This document shows positions 1 to 6,480 of a DNA stretch of 13,940 bases, piece after piece. Numbering within the stretch: position 1 is the stretch's first letter; each line of letters begins with the position of its first letter. Source of the DNA: Bacillota bacterium (GTDB taxonomy: Bacteria > Bacillota > Clostridia > Oscillospirales > Ruminococcaceae). The translations under genes were made by a program, and so were the position numbers. The DNA lies in assembly GCA_023439605.1 (NCBI GenBank), contig JAEXNS010000364.1:1-13940 (forward strand). Reading direction: 5' to 3'. The notes beneath the pieces were generated by a model. That model did no database searches, was not told the DNA's origin, and saw only the letters and a program-made list of their open reading frames with translations.

Positions 1-84
1 TGTGTACACCATTCCGTTGCATACTATAGCTTGTGAATAAGGTCCTATGGCCTCAGGTGCTTTATTTGTATAAATTTTCTCCAT
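1..84 (-). CDS. ridA: RidA (YjgF/TdcF family) imine deaminase, N-terminal fragment
   Basis: The first 28 codons are visible; the rest lies beyond the left edge. The reading begins MEKIYTNKAPEAIGPYSQAI. The A-P-x-A-I-G-P-Y-S-Q-A block is the hallmark N-terminus of the RidA/YjgF/UK114 family. These small cytosolic trimeric proteins hydrolyse reactive 2-aminoacrylate and 2-aminocrotonate enamines/imines to ketoacids. The ATG is at 84-82, preceded on the minus strand by AAAGGAG about 11 nt upstream. It starts 16 nt after the ilvA stop with no promoter or terminator between, so the two are very probably co-transcribed. The pairing is functional: threonine ammonia-lyase releases the intermediate that RidA clears. 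Family assignment is firm even though only the N-terminus is present. Confidence 0.85.
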   Translation of the reverse strand, partial: MEKIYTNKAPEAIGPYSQAIVCNGMVYT

Positions 85-100
85 ATTAACTTCAACTCCT

Positions 101-1297
101 TTATGGCATTATTTTGAATCCAGCTTCATTTAAGCTTCTTTTAATATTTTCAATTTGTTCATAATTTCTAGTTTCAATCATAGTTCTTAAAAAGCAACCA
201 GATATATCGCCTTCATTTGCTCTCTCATGATGAATAGAAATAATATTTCCACCAAATTTTGAAATAATAGTAGATACAAGCTGTAACTGACCTGGTTTAT
301 CTATTAGCTCTATATTAAGCAAGCATGAACGTCCCGCTTGCATTAATCCTCTTTTTATAACTCTAGATAAAATAGTCACATCTATGTTACCACCTGAAAC
401 AAGACAAATAACTTTTTCACCTTTTTTCATAGGTATTTTATCAAATAAAACTGCTGCTACACTCACAGCTCCTGCACCTTCTGAAATAAGCTTTTGATTT
501 TCTATCAAATGTAAAATTGCTGCTGAAATTTCATCTTCATTTACAGTAACAACTTGATCAACATAACGACAACATAAATCAAACGTTAAATCACCAGGCT
601 CTATTACCGCTATTCCATCTGCTATTGTGCATACATTTGATAATTTTTTTATTTGATTATCATTTATAGAATTAAACATACTAGCAGCACCTAAGGCCTG
701 AACTCCATAAATTTTGATGTTTGGATTTAAAGTTTTTACAGCATACGCAAGACCTGAAATCAATCCTCCGCCACCAACTGGAACCACTATAGCATCTGCA
801 TCTGGAAGCTGTTCCAAGAGTTCTAACCCAATAGTACCTTGTCCAGCCATAACATTTACATCGTTAAAAGGATGAACAAAAGTGTATCCTTTTTCCTCTT
901 TTAATTCTAAAGCCTTTGCGTAAGCATCATCATATACACCTTCAACCAAGCATATTTCAGCTCCATACGATTTTGTAGCCTCAATTTTTGATATAGGTGC
1001 ACCATCAGGCAAGCAGATAACCGCCTTGACATTATTTTTCTTAGCTGCCAACGCAACACCTTGAGCATGATTACCTGCAGAACAAGCAACTACTCCTTTA
1101 GCCTTTTCTTCATCTGTTAGTTGTGAAAGTTTATAGTATGCCCCTCTAACCTTAAAGGAACCTGTAATTTGAAGATTTTCAGGTTTTAAAAAAACTTCAT
1201 AATCCTTTCCCATATCTGGAGCATATATTAAATTTGTTTGCCTAACTACAGATTTCAATACATAATTTGCATGATAAATTTTATCTAATGTTAACAA
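101..1297 (-). CDS. ilvA: Threonine ammonia-lyase (threonine dehydratase) with ACT domain
   Basis: PLP enzyme converting L-threonine to 2-oxobutyrate and ammonia, the first step of isoleucine synthesis or of threonine catabolism. Visible signs (numbered from the chosen start): PLP lysine in GSFKVRGAYYK (about K49), the SAGNHAQG substrate loop (about 73-80), the glycine-rich phosphate-binding loop VGGGGLISG (about 174-182), and a C-terminal ACT domain (about 325-398: LLNIELIDKPGQL, then ISIHHER). At about 398 aa with a single ACT domain it fits the medium-length class, between short catabolic TdcB and long biosynthetic IlvA. The chosen start is TTG at 1297-1295, which has GGAGG 7 nt upstream and gives MLTLDKIYHA. 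An in-frame TTG at 1333 would overlap the end of the response regulator gene and has no ribosome site. It follows that gene by 16 nt and precedes ridA by 16 nt. The ACT domain suggests amino-acid feedback, but which amino acid cannot be told. Confidence 0.93.
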   Translation of the reverse strand: MLTLDKIYHANYVLKSVVRQTNLIYAPDMGKDYEVFLKPENLQITGSFKVRGAYYKLSQLTDEEKAKGVVACSAGNHAQGVALAAKKNNVKAVICLPDGAPISKIEATKSYGAEICLVEGVYDDAYAKALELKEEKGYTFVHPFNDVNVMAGQGTIGLELLEQLPDADAIVVPVGGGGLISGLAYAVKTLNPNIKIYGVQALGAASMFNSINDNQIKKLSNVCTIADGIAVIEPGDLTFDLCCRYVDQVVTVNEDEISAAILHLIENQKLISEGAGAVSVAAVLFDKIPMKKGEKVICLVSGGNIDVTILSRVIKRGLMQAGRSCLLNIELIDKPGQLQLVSTIISKFGGNIISIHHERANEGDISGCFLRTMIETRNYEQIENIKRSLNEAGFKIMP

Positions 1298-1313
1298 ATT
1301 AAAGCCTCCAATT

Positions 1314-1997
1314 TTATTGAATTTTATATCCAATTCCTCTAACTGTTTGTATCATATCAATACATCCACTACTTTCTAGTTTTTGTCTCAATGTTTTAAT
1401 ATGCATATCAACAGTTCTTGTTTCACCTTGATAATTAAATCCCCATATTTTCTCAAGGATATCACTTCTACTTACAACTAAATCTTTATTTTTTAATAAA
1501 TACACTAGTAAATCAAATTCTTTTAAAGTCAAATAAATTTCACTTTCTTTATATAAAACCATTCTTTTCTGTGTATCAACACTTAGGTCATTTAAAACAA
1601 AAATAGAATCACTAATCTCTTCATTTTTATTTACACGCCTTAAAACCGCTTTAACTCTTGATAAAAATTCCATTATACCAAAAGGTTTTGTTATATAGTC
1701 GTCGGCTCCAGTTTCTAAAGCAACAACTTTATCTATTTCTGCTGTTTTTGCGGTAAGCATAATAATTGGAATTTTACTATATGCTGTATTTTCCTTTAAT
1801 TTTTTTAAAATGGATATACCACTTTCATCTGGTAACATTATATCCAAAATAATCAATTCTGGAAGTTCTTTTTGAATTTGATTAAAAAATTGTTTTGCAG
1901 TGCCAAAACCAATTGGTTCATATCCTCCAGATTTTAAAGCACAACTAACTAATTCTCTTATTCCCTCATCATCCTCAACGCAATATACTAACTTCAT
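1314..1997 (-). CDS. OmpR/PhoB-family response regulator
   Basis: Two-component transcription factor of 227 aa. The receiver domain (about 1-120) has acidic pocket D9/D10, phospho-acceptor D52 in LDIMLPD, T82 in MLTAKT and K104 in ITKPF. The DNA-binding winged helix (about 130-227) has the typical LTLKEFDLLVYLL, the RTVDMHIKTLRQKL recognition helix and VRGIGYKI. The ATG at 1997 has GGGGGA 6 nt upstream. It lies 13 nt after the cotransporter stop, so the two are surely one operon. The sensor kinase is on the far side of the cotransporter. Linkage to a Na/phosphate cotransporter with a PhoU-like tail, and a PhoR-type kinase, suggests a PhoB/PhoP role in phosphate control. That is inferred from context; the sequence alone says only OmpR/PhoB class. 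Confidence 0.93.
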   Translation of the reverse strand: MKLVYCVEDDEGIRELVSCALKSGGYEPIGFGTAKQFFNQIQKELPELIILDIMLPDESGISILKKLKENTAYSKIPIIMLTAKTAEIDKVVALETGADDYITKPFGIMEFLSRVKAVLRRVNKNEEISDSIFVLNDLSVDTQKRMVLYKESEIYLTLKEFDLLVYLLKNKDLVVSRSDILEKIWGFNYQGETRTVDMHIKTLRQKLESSGCIDMIQTVRGIGYKIQ

Positions 1998-2010
1998 TTT
2001 AATCCCCCTA

Positions 2011-3774
2011 TTATTTTACTTGAATATAATTTGGTAAAGCATATTTATTGGAGAATTGTTTGTATTTATCACCATAAATTTCACCTGAATTTTTTAGGTT
2101 ATCAATATATTTGTGAGTATTAAAGTTATCATCACTTATTTGAATTATATATAGAGCAACATTTGAACAATGATCTGAAACCCTTTCTAAATTAGTTAAG
2201 AAATCACTAAAAACAAACCCTAATTCAATTGTACACTTTTCATTTTGTAATCTAAGTATATGTCGACGTTTTAATTCCATTCTTAATTCATCTATAATTT
2301 CTTCAAGTGGTTCAACAGTCCTTGCAATTTCTGTGCTATTTTTTTCAAAAGCATCTATTGTAATATCTAAAACTTCATTTAAAGCTTTAATCATTATTTC
2401 AAGTTCAGATTGTGCAACACTAGAAAAAGTAAGACTTTTTTCCTTTTTTTCTTTTGCTACATTCAAAATATTTACAGCATGGTCAGCTATTCTTTCAAAA
2501 TCACCTATTGCATGCAGTAATCTAGAAACAGCTTTACTATCTTCATTTGTAAGGCTTCTACTACTTAATTTAACTAGATAAGTTCCTAGTTTATCTTCGT
2601 ATATATCAACTATATTTTCTCTTTCTAAGATATCATTTGCAATTTTTTCATCATAATTTTCTGTTAGTCCAATAGCCATTTCAATTGCTTCTTTTGATAT
2701 TTTAGCCATTTTTATTGTATGATTACGACAATTTTCTATTGCAATAGCTGGTGTATTAAGTAAACGTTCATCAAGTATATTTATTTCTTCTTTCACACCT
2801 GTATCTTTAACTACGGCATATGCTATTTTTTCTAGTAACTTAGAAAAAGGAAGTAACACAAGAGTAGTTGTTAAGTTAAAAATAGTATGCACAATAGCGA
2901 TTTTCACACTATCTACCGTATCATCTAAAAATTTAAAATGAATTATGGTGTTTAAAGTATAAAAAACCGTCAAAAACAACACTGTTCCTATAATATTAAA
3001 AAACAAATGTACTACAGCTACTCTTTTAGCATTTTTATTTGCACCTATACTTGAAATAATAGCAGTTACACATGTTCCTATATTTTGTCCAAGAATTATA
3101 GGTAAAGCAGCCCCAAACCTTACGCTTCCAGTTTGTGATAAAGCCTGTAATATACCAACAGAAGCTGATGATGATTGAATTATAGCTGTTACTAAAGTAC
3201 CAACTAAAACACCTAAAATAGGATTCGTAAATTTTAAGAATATCGCTTGAAATTCTGGAACATCTTTTAACGGCTTTACAGCACTACTCATAGTCTCCAT
3301 ACCAAACATTAAAATAGCAAAACCAATTAAAATAATGCCAATGTCCTTCTTCTTAGAATTTCTTAAAAACATAACCAATACAACACCTATCATTGCTAAT
3401 ATTGGTGAAAAAGATGTTGGTTTAAGTAGTTTTACCCAAAAACTATCACCTTCTATACCTGACAAGCTCAAAATCCATGCTGTAGCAGTCGTTCCTATAT
3501 TTGCTCCCATTATCACTGAAATAACCTGCGTAAGTTTCATAATACCCGAGTTAACAAAACCAACGAGCATTACTGTTGTTGCTGATGAGGATTGTATTAA
3601 AGCTGTTACGGTTAATCCCACCATTAATCCTTTTATAGGGCTTGATGTTAGTTTTTCTAGTATTTTTTCCAGCTTACCTCCTGCTAATTTCTCAAGACCT
3701 TCGCCCATTAGGTTCATTCCATATAGAAAAAGTGCCAAACCTCCAACTAGAGTAAAAACTGCGAAAATATCCAT
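2011..3774 (-). CDS. Na/phosphate cotransporter family protein with C-terminal PhoU-like domain
   Basis: Membrane protein of 587 aa. The N-terminal half holds two inverted Na/Pi-cotransporter repeats, each with the family signature: QSSSATT at about 61-67 with GANIGTT at about 90-96, and QSSSASV at about 200-206 with GQNIGTC at about 229-235. There are about eight hydrophobic segments up to residue 325. Residues about 345-560 form a helical PhoU-like domain with its two repeats (ENIVDIYEDKLGTYL, LHAIGDFERIADHAVNI; then ELRMELKRRH, LERVSDHCSNVALYI). The family imports phosphate with sodium, and the PhoU part is thought to limit uptake or signal to the kinase. The ATG at 3774 has AAAGGAGA 6-7 nt upstream, an ideal spacing. 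An extended -10 promoter lies about 70 bp upstream, so the gene may be transcribed separately from the kinase. It sits between the kinase and regulator genes. No break or missing motif is seen. Confidence 0.92.
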   Translation of the reverse strand: MDIFAVFTLVGGLALFLYGMNLMGEGLEKLAGGKLEKILEKLTSSPIKGLMVGLTVTALIQSSSATTVMLVGFVNSGIMKLTQVISVIMGANIGTTATAWILSLSGIEGDSFWVKLLKPTSFSPILAMIGVVLVMFLRNSKKKDIGIILIGFAILMFGMETMSSAVKPLKDVPEFQAIFLKFTNPILGVLVGTLVTAIIQSSSASVGILQALSQTGSVRFGAALPIILGQNIGTCVTAIISSIGANKNAKRVAVVHLFFNIIGTVLFLTVFYTLNTIIHFKFLDDTVDSVKIAIVHTIFNLTTTLVLLPFSKLLEKIAYAVVKDTGVKEEINILDERLLNTPAIAIENCRNHTIKMAKISKEAIEMAIGLTENYDEKIANDILERENIVDIYEDKLGTYLVKLSSRSLTNEDSKAVSRLLHAIGDFERIADHAVNILNVAKEKKEKSLTFSSVAQSELEIMIKALNEVLDITIDAFEKNSTEIARTVEPLEEIIDELRMELKRRHILRLQNEKCTIELGFVFSDFLTNLERVSDHCSNVALYIIQISDDNFNTHKYIDNLKNSGEIYGDKYKQFSNKYALPNYIQVK

Positions 3775-3842
3775 ACTAATTCTCCTTTAAATAATTTGAA
3801 TTTAAATATTTGAATATAATAAAATAATCACAATCTTATTTT

Positions 3843-3851
3843 ATTATAACA
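3843..3851 (-). promoter_or_regulatory. Extended -10 promoter for the cotransporter-regulator-ilvA-ridA operon
   Basis: On the minus strand this reads TGTTATAAT, a perfect TATAAT with the TGn extension. The 17-bp-upstream hexamer is TTTATA, a weak -35, as expected for an extended -10 promoter. It lies about 70 bp before the cotransporter ATG and downstream of both repeat copies, so the repeats are outside the mRNA leader. No tandem Pho box is visible here; a single TTAACA occurs at 3910-3915. Confidence 0.55.
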
Positions 3852-3923
3852 CATAATATATCTTTTATAAAGTATAAATTTCAATAACTATAATTTTTCA
3901 TTTGTTTTGTTAACATTTAGCCA

Positions 3924-4040
3924 CTAAAGGTAAAGTTTGCTGTTTTGCAAAGGTTTCGACTCTGCGGAGTCGACCGGGCTTTCCGGTCGCCCTGGACCTT
4001 CGGTAAAATGTCTCCACCCTATATATGGCTGAATAATAAA
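3924..4040. repeat. GC-rich structured repeat, copy A
   Basis: About 110 bp, two-thirds G+C in its core (3956-4003) against about 30% around it. It can form three hairpins: 3936-3940/3947-3951 (TTTGC/GCAAA), 3956-3962/3967-3973 (TCGACTC/GAGTCGA, loop TGCG) and 3974-3977/3983-3986 (CCGG/CCGG, extendable by two pairs if the second stem frays). An alternative stem GGGC/GCCC encloses the last loop. The conserved tail CGCCCTGGACCTTCGGT follows, then TGGCTGAATAATAA. AGCCA at 3919-3923 and TGGCT at 4026-4030 could close the element. It is non-coding and lies between the kinase and cotransporter genes. Copies B and C are homologous. Its nature (MITE-like mobile element, RNA, or palindromic unit) is not settled. 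Confidence 0.85.
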
Positions 4041-4062
4041 TTTATTTTGTTACTATTAGACT

Positions 4063-4170
4063 CTAAATGTAATGTTTACGATTTTGTAAGAGTTTAGACT
4101 CTGAGGAGTCTACTAGGCTTTCCAGTCGCCCTGGAGCTTCGGTAAAACATCTCTCCCCTTACATATGGCT
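4063..4170. repeat. GC-rich structured repeat, copy B (diverged)
   Basis: Same orientation as copy A, starting 139 bp after it, so A and B are a tandem pair. It has the same three stems with changed bases: TTTAC/GTAAG (4075-4079/4086-4090), TAGACTC/GAGTCTA with loop TGAG (4095-4101/4106-4112) and CTAG/CCAG (4113-4116/4122-4125, one A-C mismatch on this strand, G-U on the other). The block TCGCCCTGGAGCTTCGGTAAAA is nearly unchanged. Its right end stops 6 bp before the kinase stop codon, and it lacks the GAATARTAA tail shared by A and C. It may serve as the 3' end structure of the kinase mRNA. Confidence 0.82.
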
Positions 4171-4176
4171 CCTGTT

Positions 4177-5880
4177 TTAACTATCGCCTATCGCTTTCGG
4201 TAATACTATCATAATTTTTGTCCCCACCCCTAATTTACTTTCTAACTTTATGTTGCCGTTATGATATGCAACTATGTGTTTAACTATTGACAATCCTAAT
4301 CCAGTACCCCCTATCAATTTAGAATGACTTTTATCTGCACGATAAAAGCGTTCAAAAATTCTACTTCTATCTTCTTCTTCTATACCTATACCAGTGTCCT
4401 CAACAATTATATTTACGTTTTTTTCATCTTCATATATGTTAAGGAATATTTCACCGTTAGGTTTATTATATTTTATAGAATTATCAATCAAATTAATTAA
4501 AAGTTCTTGAAGATACTTTTCATTTGCCTTAATAATTATATCTTGGATCTGTGTTTTTATAGTGACATTTTTCTTTTCTGCCACGCTACTTAATATTTCC
4601 ATAACGCTGTTTGTAATGTCAACAATCTTAAATGTTTCAAAAATATAATTCTTTTTTTCTTCAAGTTCTGAAATACGCATAATATCATTTATTAAAAATA
4701 AAAGTCTTTCACTTTCTCTTTTTATCATAGAACCATACTTAATAACATCTTTTTTATCATTTATCATTCCTGCCTCAAACATTTCTCCAAAACCTTTTAT
4801 TGTAGTAAGTGGTGTTTTTAGTTCATGTGAAACATTTGCAGAAAATTCTCTTCTAATATTTTCGGATTTTATATGTTCGGTTACATCAACAAAGATCAAT
4901 ATATATCCAAATTCATTTGCAAATTTTAACTTATTTAAATAAACTCTTATTAGTCTATCATTTTGTTCAATTAGTAACTGTGAATTGCTATTTTCGCCTA
5001 TATTTTTAAGTGCTTCTAAAAGCTGAATGTTTCTAGTTAACTCCATCAAATCCTTTTCCTCATCAAATGTGAAGTTTTCATTAAACATAGAAATTACACT
5101 TTTATTTGCTAGTAATATTTTGTAATCCTTATCAATAATCAACATACCTTCAAGCATATTATTTGTTATTATATTTATTGTATCTTTTTCCTTTTTTATT
5201 TTCATTATGTATTTTTTTATCTTTAAAGAAAGATTCTCCATAGCAACAGCAATTGGAACAAGTTCATCATAATCCTCAACAACTTTTGTAAGTTCGTTTG
5301 AACTGTCATTTAACAAATCCAAATTCTTTACTAATTCTTTTATTGGTTTCATCAACTTGTTTGACAACTTCATTGAAAAAAACAAAGTAATTAAAAGAAT
5401 AAAAATATTTACCGTTAAAATAATAGGTATTACTCCAACAAAAACAGAAAAAATGCTATTTACTTTTCTTGAAAATCTATAAATTTCATTATTTTTCTTA
5501 ACTGCATAATAATATGAATTATATCCTATAGATTCTGAATGTCTTATAGATTCACCACTATTATTTTTTATAGCTTCGATAACTTCTTCTCTATTTGCAT
5601 GATTACTAAGTTCAGATGCTTCCCTATAATTATCATAAACAACTTCCCCATTTTCTAGTATAATAGTCAACCTAACATCATAGTTTATATTTTCTTTTAA
5701 CTTTGAATTTAATTCTTCATAAGTATAATTTTGATCCATTACTATATTCACTATATTTTTTAGCTGAACTATAGCTTCATTTTTATAAAATAAATACAGC
5801 AAATATGTTATAATAAGCGAAAATACAATTAGAGTTGACGTTACTATAATAGCAGTCATCTTAAAAATTTTATTTTTCAT
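4177..5880 (-). CDS. PhoR-type sensor histidine kinase
   Basis: Membrane sensor kinase of 567 aa. Layout: transmembrane helix 1 (about 8-32), extracytoplasmic sensing region (about 33-141, with the LTIILENGEVVYDN strand typical of PhoR-like sensors), transmembrane helix 2 (about 142-170), HAMP linker (about 171-225), PAS domain (about 236-335), HisKA with phospho-acceptor H352 in SANVSHELKTPLTTI, and HATPase with N-box LIDNSIKYN (about 464-472), G1 EDTGIGI (about 494), F-box FERFYR and G2 GGTGLGL (about 524). All catalytic motifs are present. The ATG at 5880 has GAAAGG 6 nt upstream. The partner is most likely the response regulator at 1314-1997, although the cotransporter gene and two repeats lie between. 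The PhoR role is inferred from the HAMP-PAS architecture and the phosphate transporter next door. Three Pho-box-like repeats upstream suggest autoregulation. Confidence 0.92.
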   Translation of the reverse strand: MKNKIFKMTAIIVTSTLIVFSLIITYLLYLFYKNEAIVQLKNIVNIVMDQNYTYEELNSKLKENINYDVRLTIILENGEVVYDNYREASELSNHANREEVIEAIKNNSGESIRHSESIGYNSYYYAVKKNNEIYRFSRKVNSIFSVFVGVIPIILTVNIFILLITLFFSMKLSNKLMKPIKELVKNLDLLNDSSNELTKVVEDYDELVPIAVAMENLSLKIKKYIMKIKKEKDTINIITNNMLEGMLIIDKDYKILLANKSVISMFNENFTFDEEKDLMELTRNIQLLEALKNIGENSNSQLLIEQNDRLIRVYLNKLKFANEFGYILIFVDVTEHIKSENIRREFSANVSHELKTPLTTIKGFGEMFEAGMINDKKDVIKYGSMIKRESERLLFLINDIMRISELEEKKNYIFETFKIVDITNSVMEILSSVAEKKNVTIKTQIQDIIIKANEKYLQELLINLIDNSIKYNKPNGEIFLNIYEDEKNVNIIVEDTGIGIEEEDRSRIFERFYRADKSHSKLIGGTGLGLSIVKHIVAYHNGNIKLESKLGVGTKIMIVLPKAIGDS

Positions 5881-6014
5881 AATATACCTTTCAAAAAATA
5901 AATATTTATATTCTTATGACAATTAAATTATTATTTTCAAAAAAACAGTAAGTAACTTTACGTGTCGCCACTTATTTCTAATTGAAATTATTAAAAACAA
6001 GTACATATTTTTAT

Positions 6015-6042
6015 TTTACAATTACTTTACATTGATTTTACA
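6015..6042 (+). promoter_or_regulatory. Candidate Pho box: three TTTACA repeats at 11-bp period
   Basis: TTTACA occurs at 6015-6020, 6026-6031 and 6037-6042, each pair separated by exactly 5 bp, i.e. one helical turn. Firmicute PhoP sites are direct repeats of TT(A/C/T)ACA-like hexamers with about 5-bp spacing, and the adjacent genes are a PhoR-type kinase and its phosphate cluster. The array lies 135 bp upstream of the kinase ATG. It could act on the kinase, on the plus-strand promoter it overlaps, or on both. The region is AT-rich, so chance resemblance of single hexamers is easy; the exact triple spacing is the argument. Confidence 0.6.
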
Positions 6043-6066
6043 AATAAACATTGATTTTTTTATAAT
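6037..6066 (+). promoter_or_regulatory. Candidate plus-strand promoter overlapping the Pho box
   Basis: The third TTTACA (6037-6042) is followed after 18 bp by a perfect TATAAT (6061-6066). The upstream hexamers would then sit around -45 to -60, the usual place for PhoP-activated promoters. Expected start of transcription is near 6073. No ORF with a start codon follows before the terminator at 6215-6250. Confidence 0.42.
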
Positions 6067-6135
6067 TACATAAAATTTCAAAATTTATTACAAATTTATT
6101 ATAAAAATTTTACTTAAAATAAGCAAATCATTTTC

Positions 6136-6144
6136 ATTATAACA
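6136..6144 (-). promoter_or_regulatory. Candidate extended -10 promoter for the sensor kinase
   Basis: On the minus strand this reads TGTTATAAT, identical to the extended -10 in front of the cotransporter operon. No good -35 is seen (TTTATT at 17 bp). A transcript from here would have a leader of about 250 nt and would include the TTTACA array. Confidence 0.35.
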
Positions 6145-6214
6145 TAATAAAAATAAAAAATAAATAGTATTTTTATATTTTTTTGTTTTGTAAAATTTTC
6201 AAGTTGGTATAAAT

Positions 6215-6250
6215 AAAAAAGCACTCACATTACTGCTAAGGGCTTTTTTT
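6215..6250. terminator. Bidirectional terminator-like hairpin in the kinase-prmA spacer
   Basis: AAAAAAGC (6215-6222) pairs with GCTTTTTT (6242-6249). Inside, CTCA (6224-6227) faces TAAG (6237-6240), which pairs fully on the minus strand (one U-G) and with one mismatch on the plus strand. U-tracts exist on both strands. The nearest gene end on either strand is more than 1 kb away, so no annotated gene needs it; it would end the candidate transcript starting near 6073. The rest of this 600-bp spacer (6251-6400) shows only AT-rich DNA with short dyads. Confidence 0.5.
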
Positions 6251-6400
6251 ATAAACGTTTGTTTATTTCAATTTTGAAACTATTAGTTTATTTTCAGATT
6301 TTGAATATAAATTTTAAATCTTCTCATTTATAGTTCTTTATAAAGTATTATCTCACTAATTTTTTTGTTTTTTTAAATACAAACATACAATTTATTACCC

Positions 6401-6429
6401 TTTACAATTTTTTATTTTTATGATATATT
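6401..6429 (+). promoter_or_regulatory. prmA promoter
   Basis: TTTACA (6401-6406), a 17-bp spacer, and TATATT (6424-6429) preceded by TGa at 6421-6423 (extended -10). Expected start near 6436, giving a leader of about 45 nt with GGAGGA before prmA. Confidence 0.6.
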
Positions 6430-6480
6430 TAAATACGGACTTAGAAAGACATTAAAACATTTGGAGGAACATTTATAATT

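Larger units (their letters stand above)
6073..6250 (+). ncRNA. Possible short non-coding transcript (promoter-to-terminator unit)
   Basis: Hypothesis only. The stretch between the Pho-box promoter and the terminator is about 175 nt, very AT-rich, and holds no ATG-started ORF on this strand. It has no match to an RNA family that I recognise and no strong internal structure apart from the 3' hairpin. It would be a phosphate-responsive small RNA if it is transcribed. Equally, it may be plain intergenic DNA. Confidence 0.2.

Noticed and set aside
3335..3790. 151-codon plus-strand open frame opposite the cotransporter gene.
   Set aside because: It lies wholly antisense to a well-supported membrane protein gene, has no ribosome site, and its composition mirrors the hydrophobic codons of the other strand.
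3924..4040. Riboswitch in the leader of the cotransporter mRNA.
   Set aside because: The extended -10 promoter at 3843-3851 lies between the repeats and the gene, the repeats occur elsewhere next to unrelated genes, and orientation relative to the neighbouring gene varies.
3924..4170. CRISPR array from the tandem repeat copies A and B.
   Set aside because: Only two diverged copies of about 110 bp with a short spacer and no cas genes; this is not CRISPR architecture.
5946..5980. Dyad around AAGTAACTT and a GTG-GCGA-CAC mini-hairpin upstream of the kinase.
   Set aside because: Stems of only 3-4 bp; no family or position argument to support a site.
6251..6289. Three overlapping short dyads (ATAAAC-GTTT-GTTTAT, TTTCAATTTTGAAA, AAACT-ATT-AGTTT) in the kinase-prmA spacer.
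   Set aside because: Short AT-only dyads are frequent in DNA this AT-rich, and they are 120 bp or more from any promoter.
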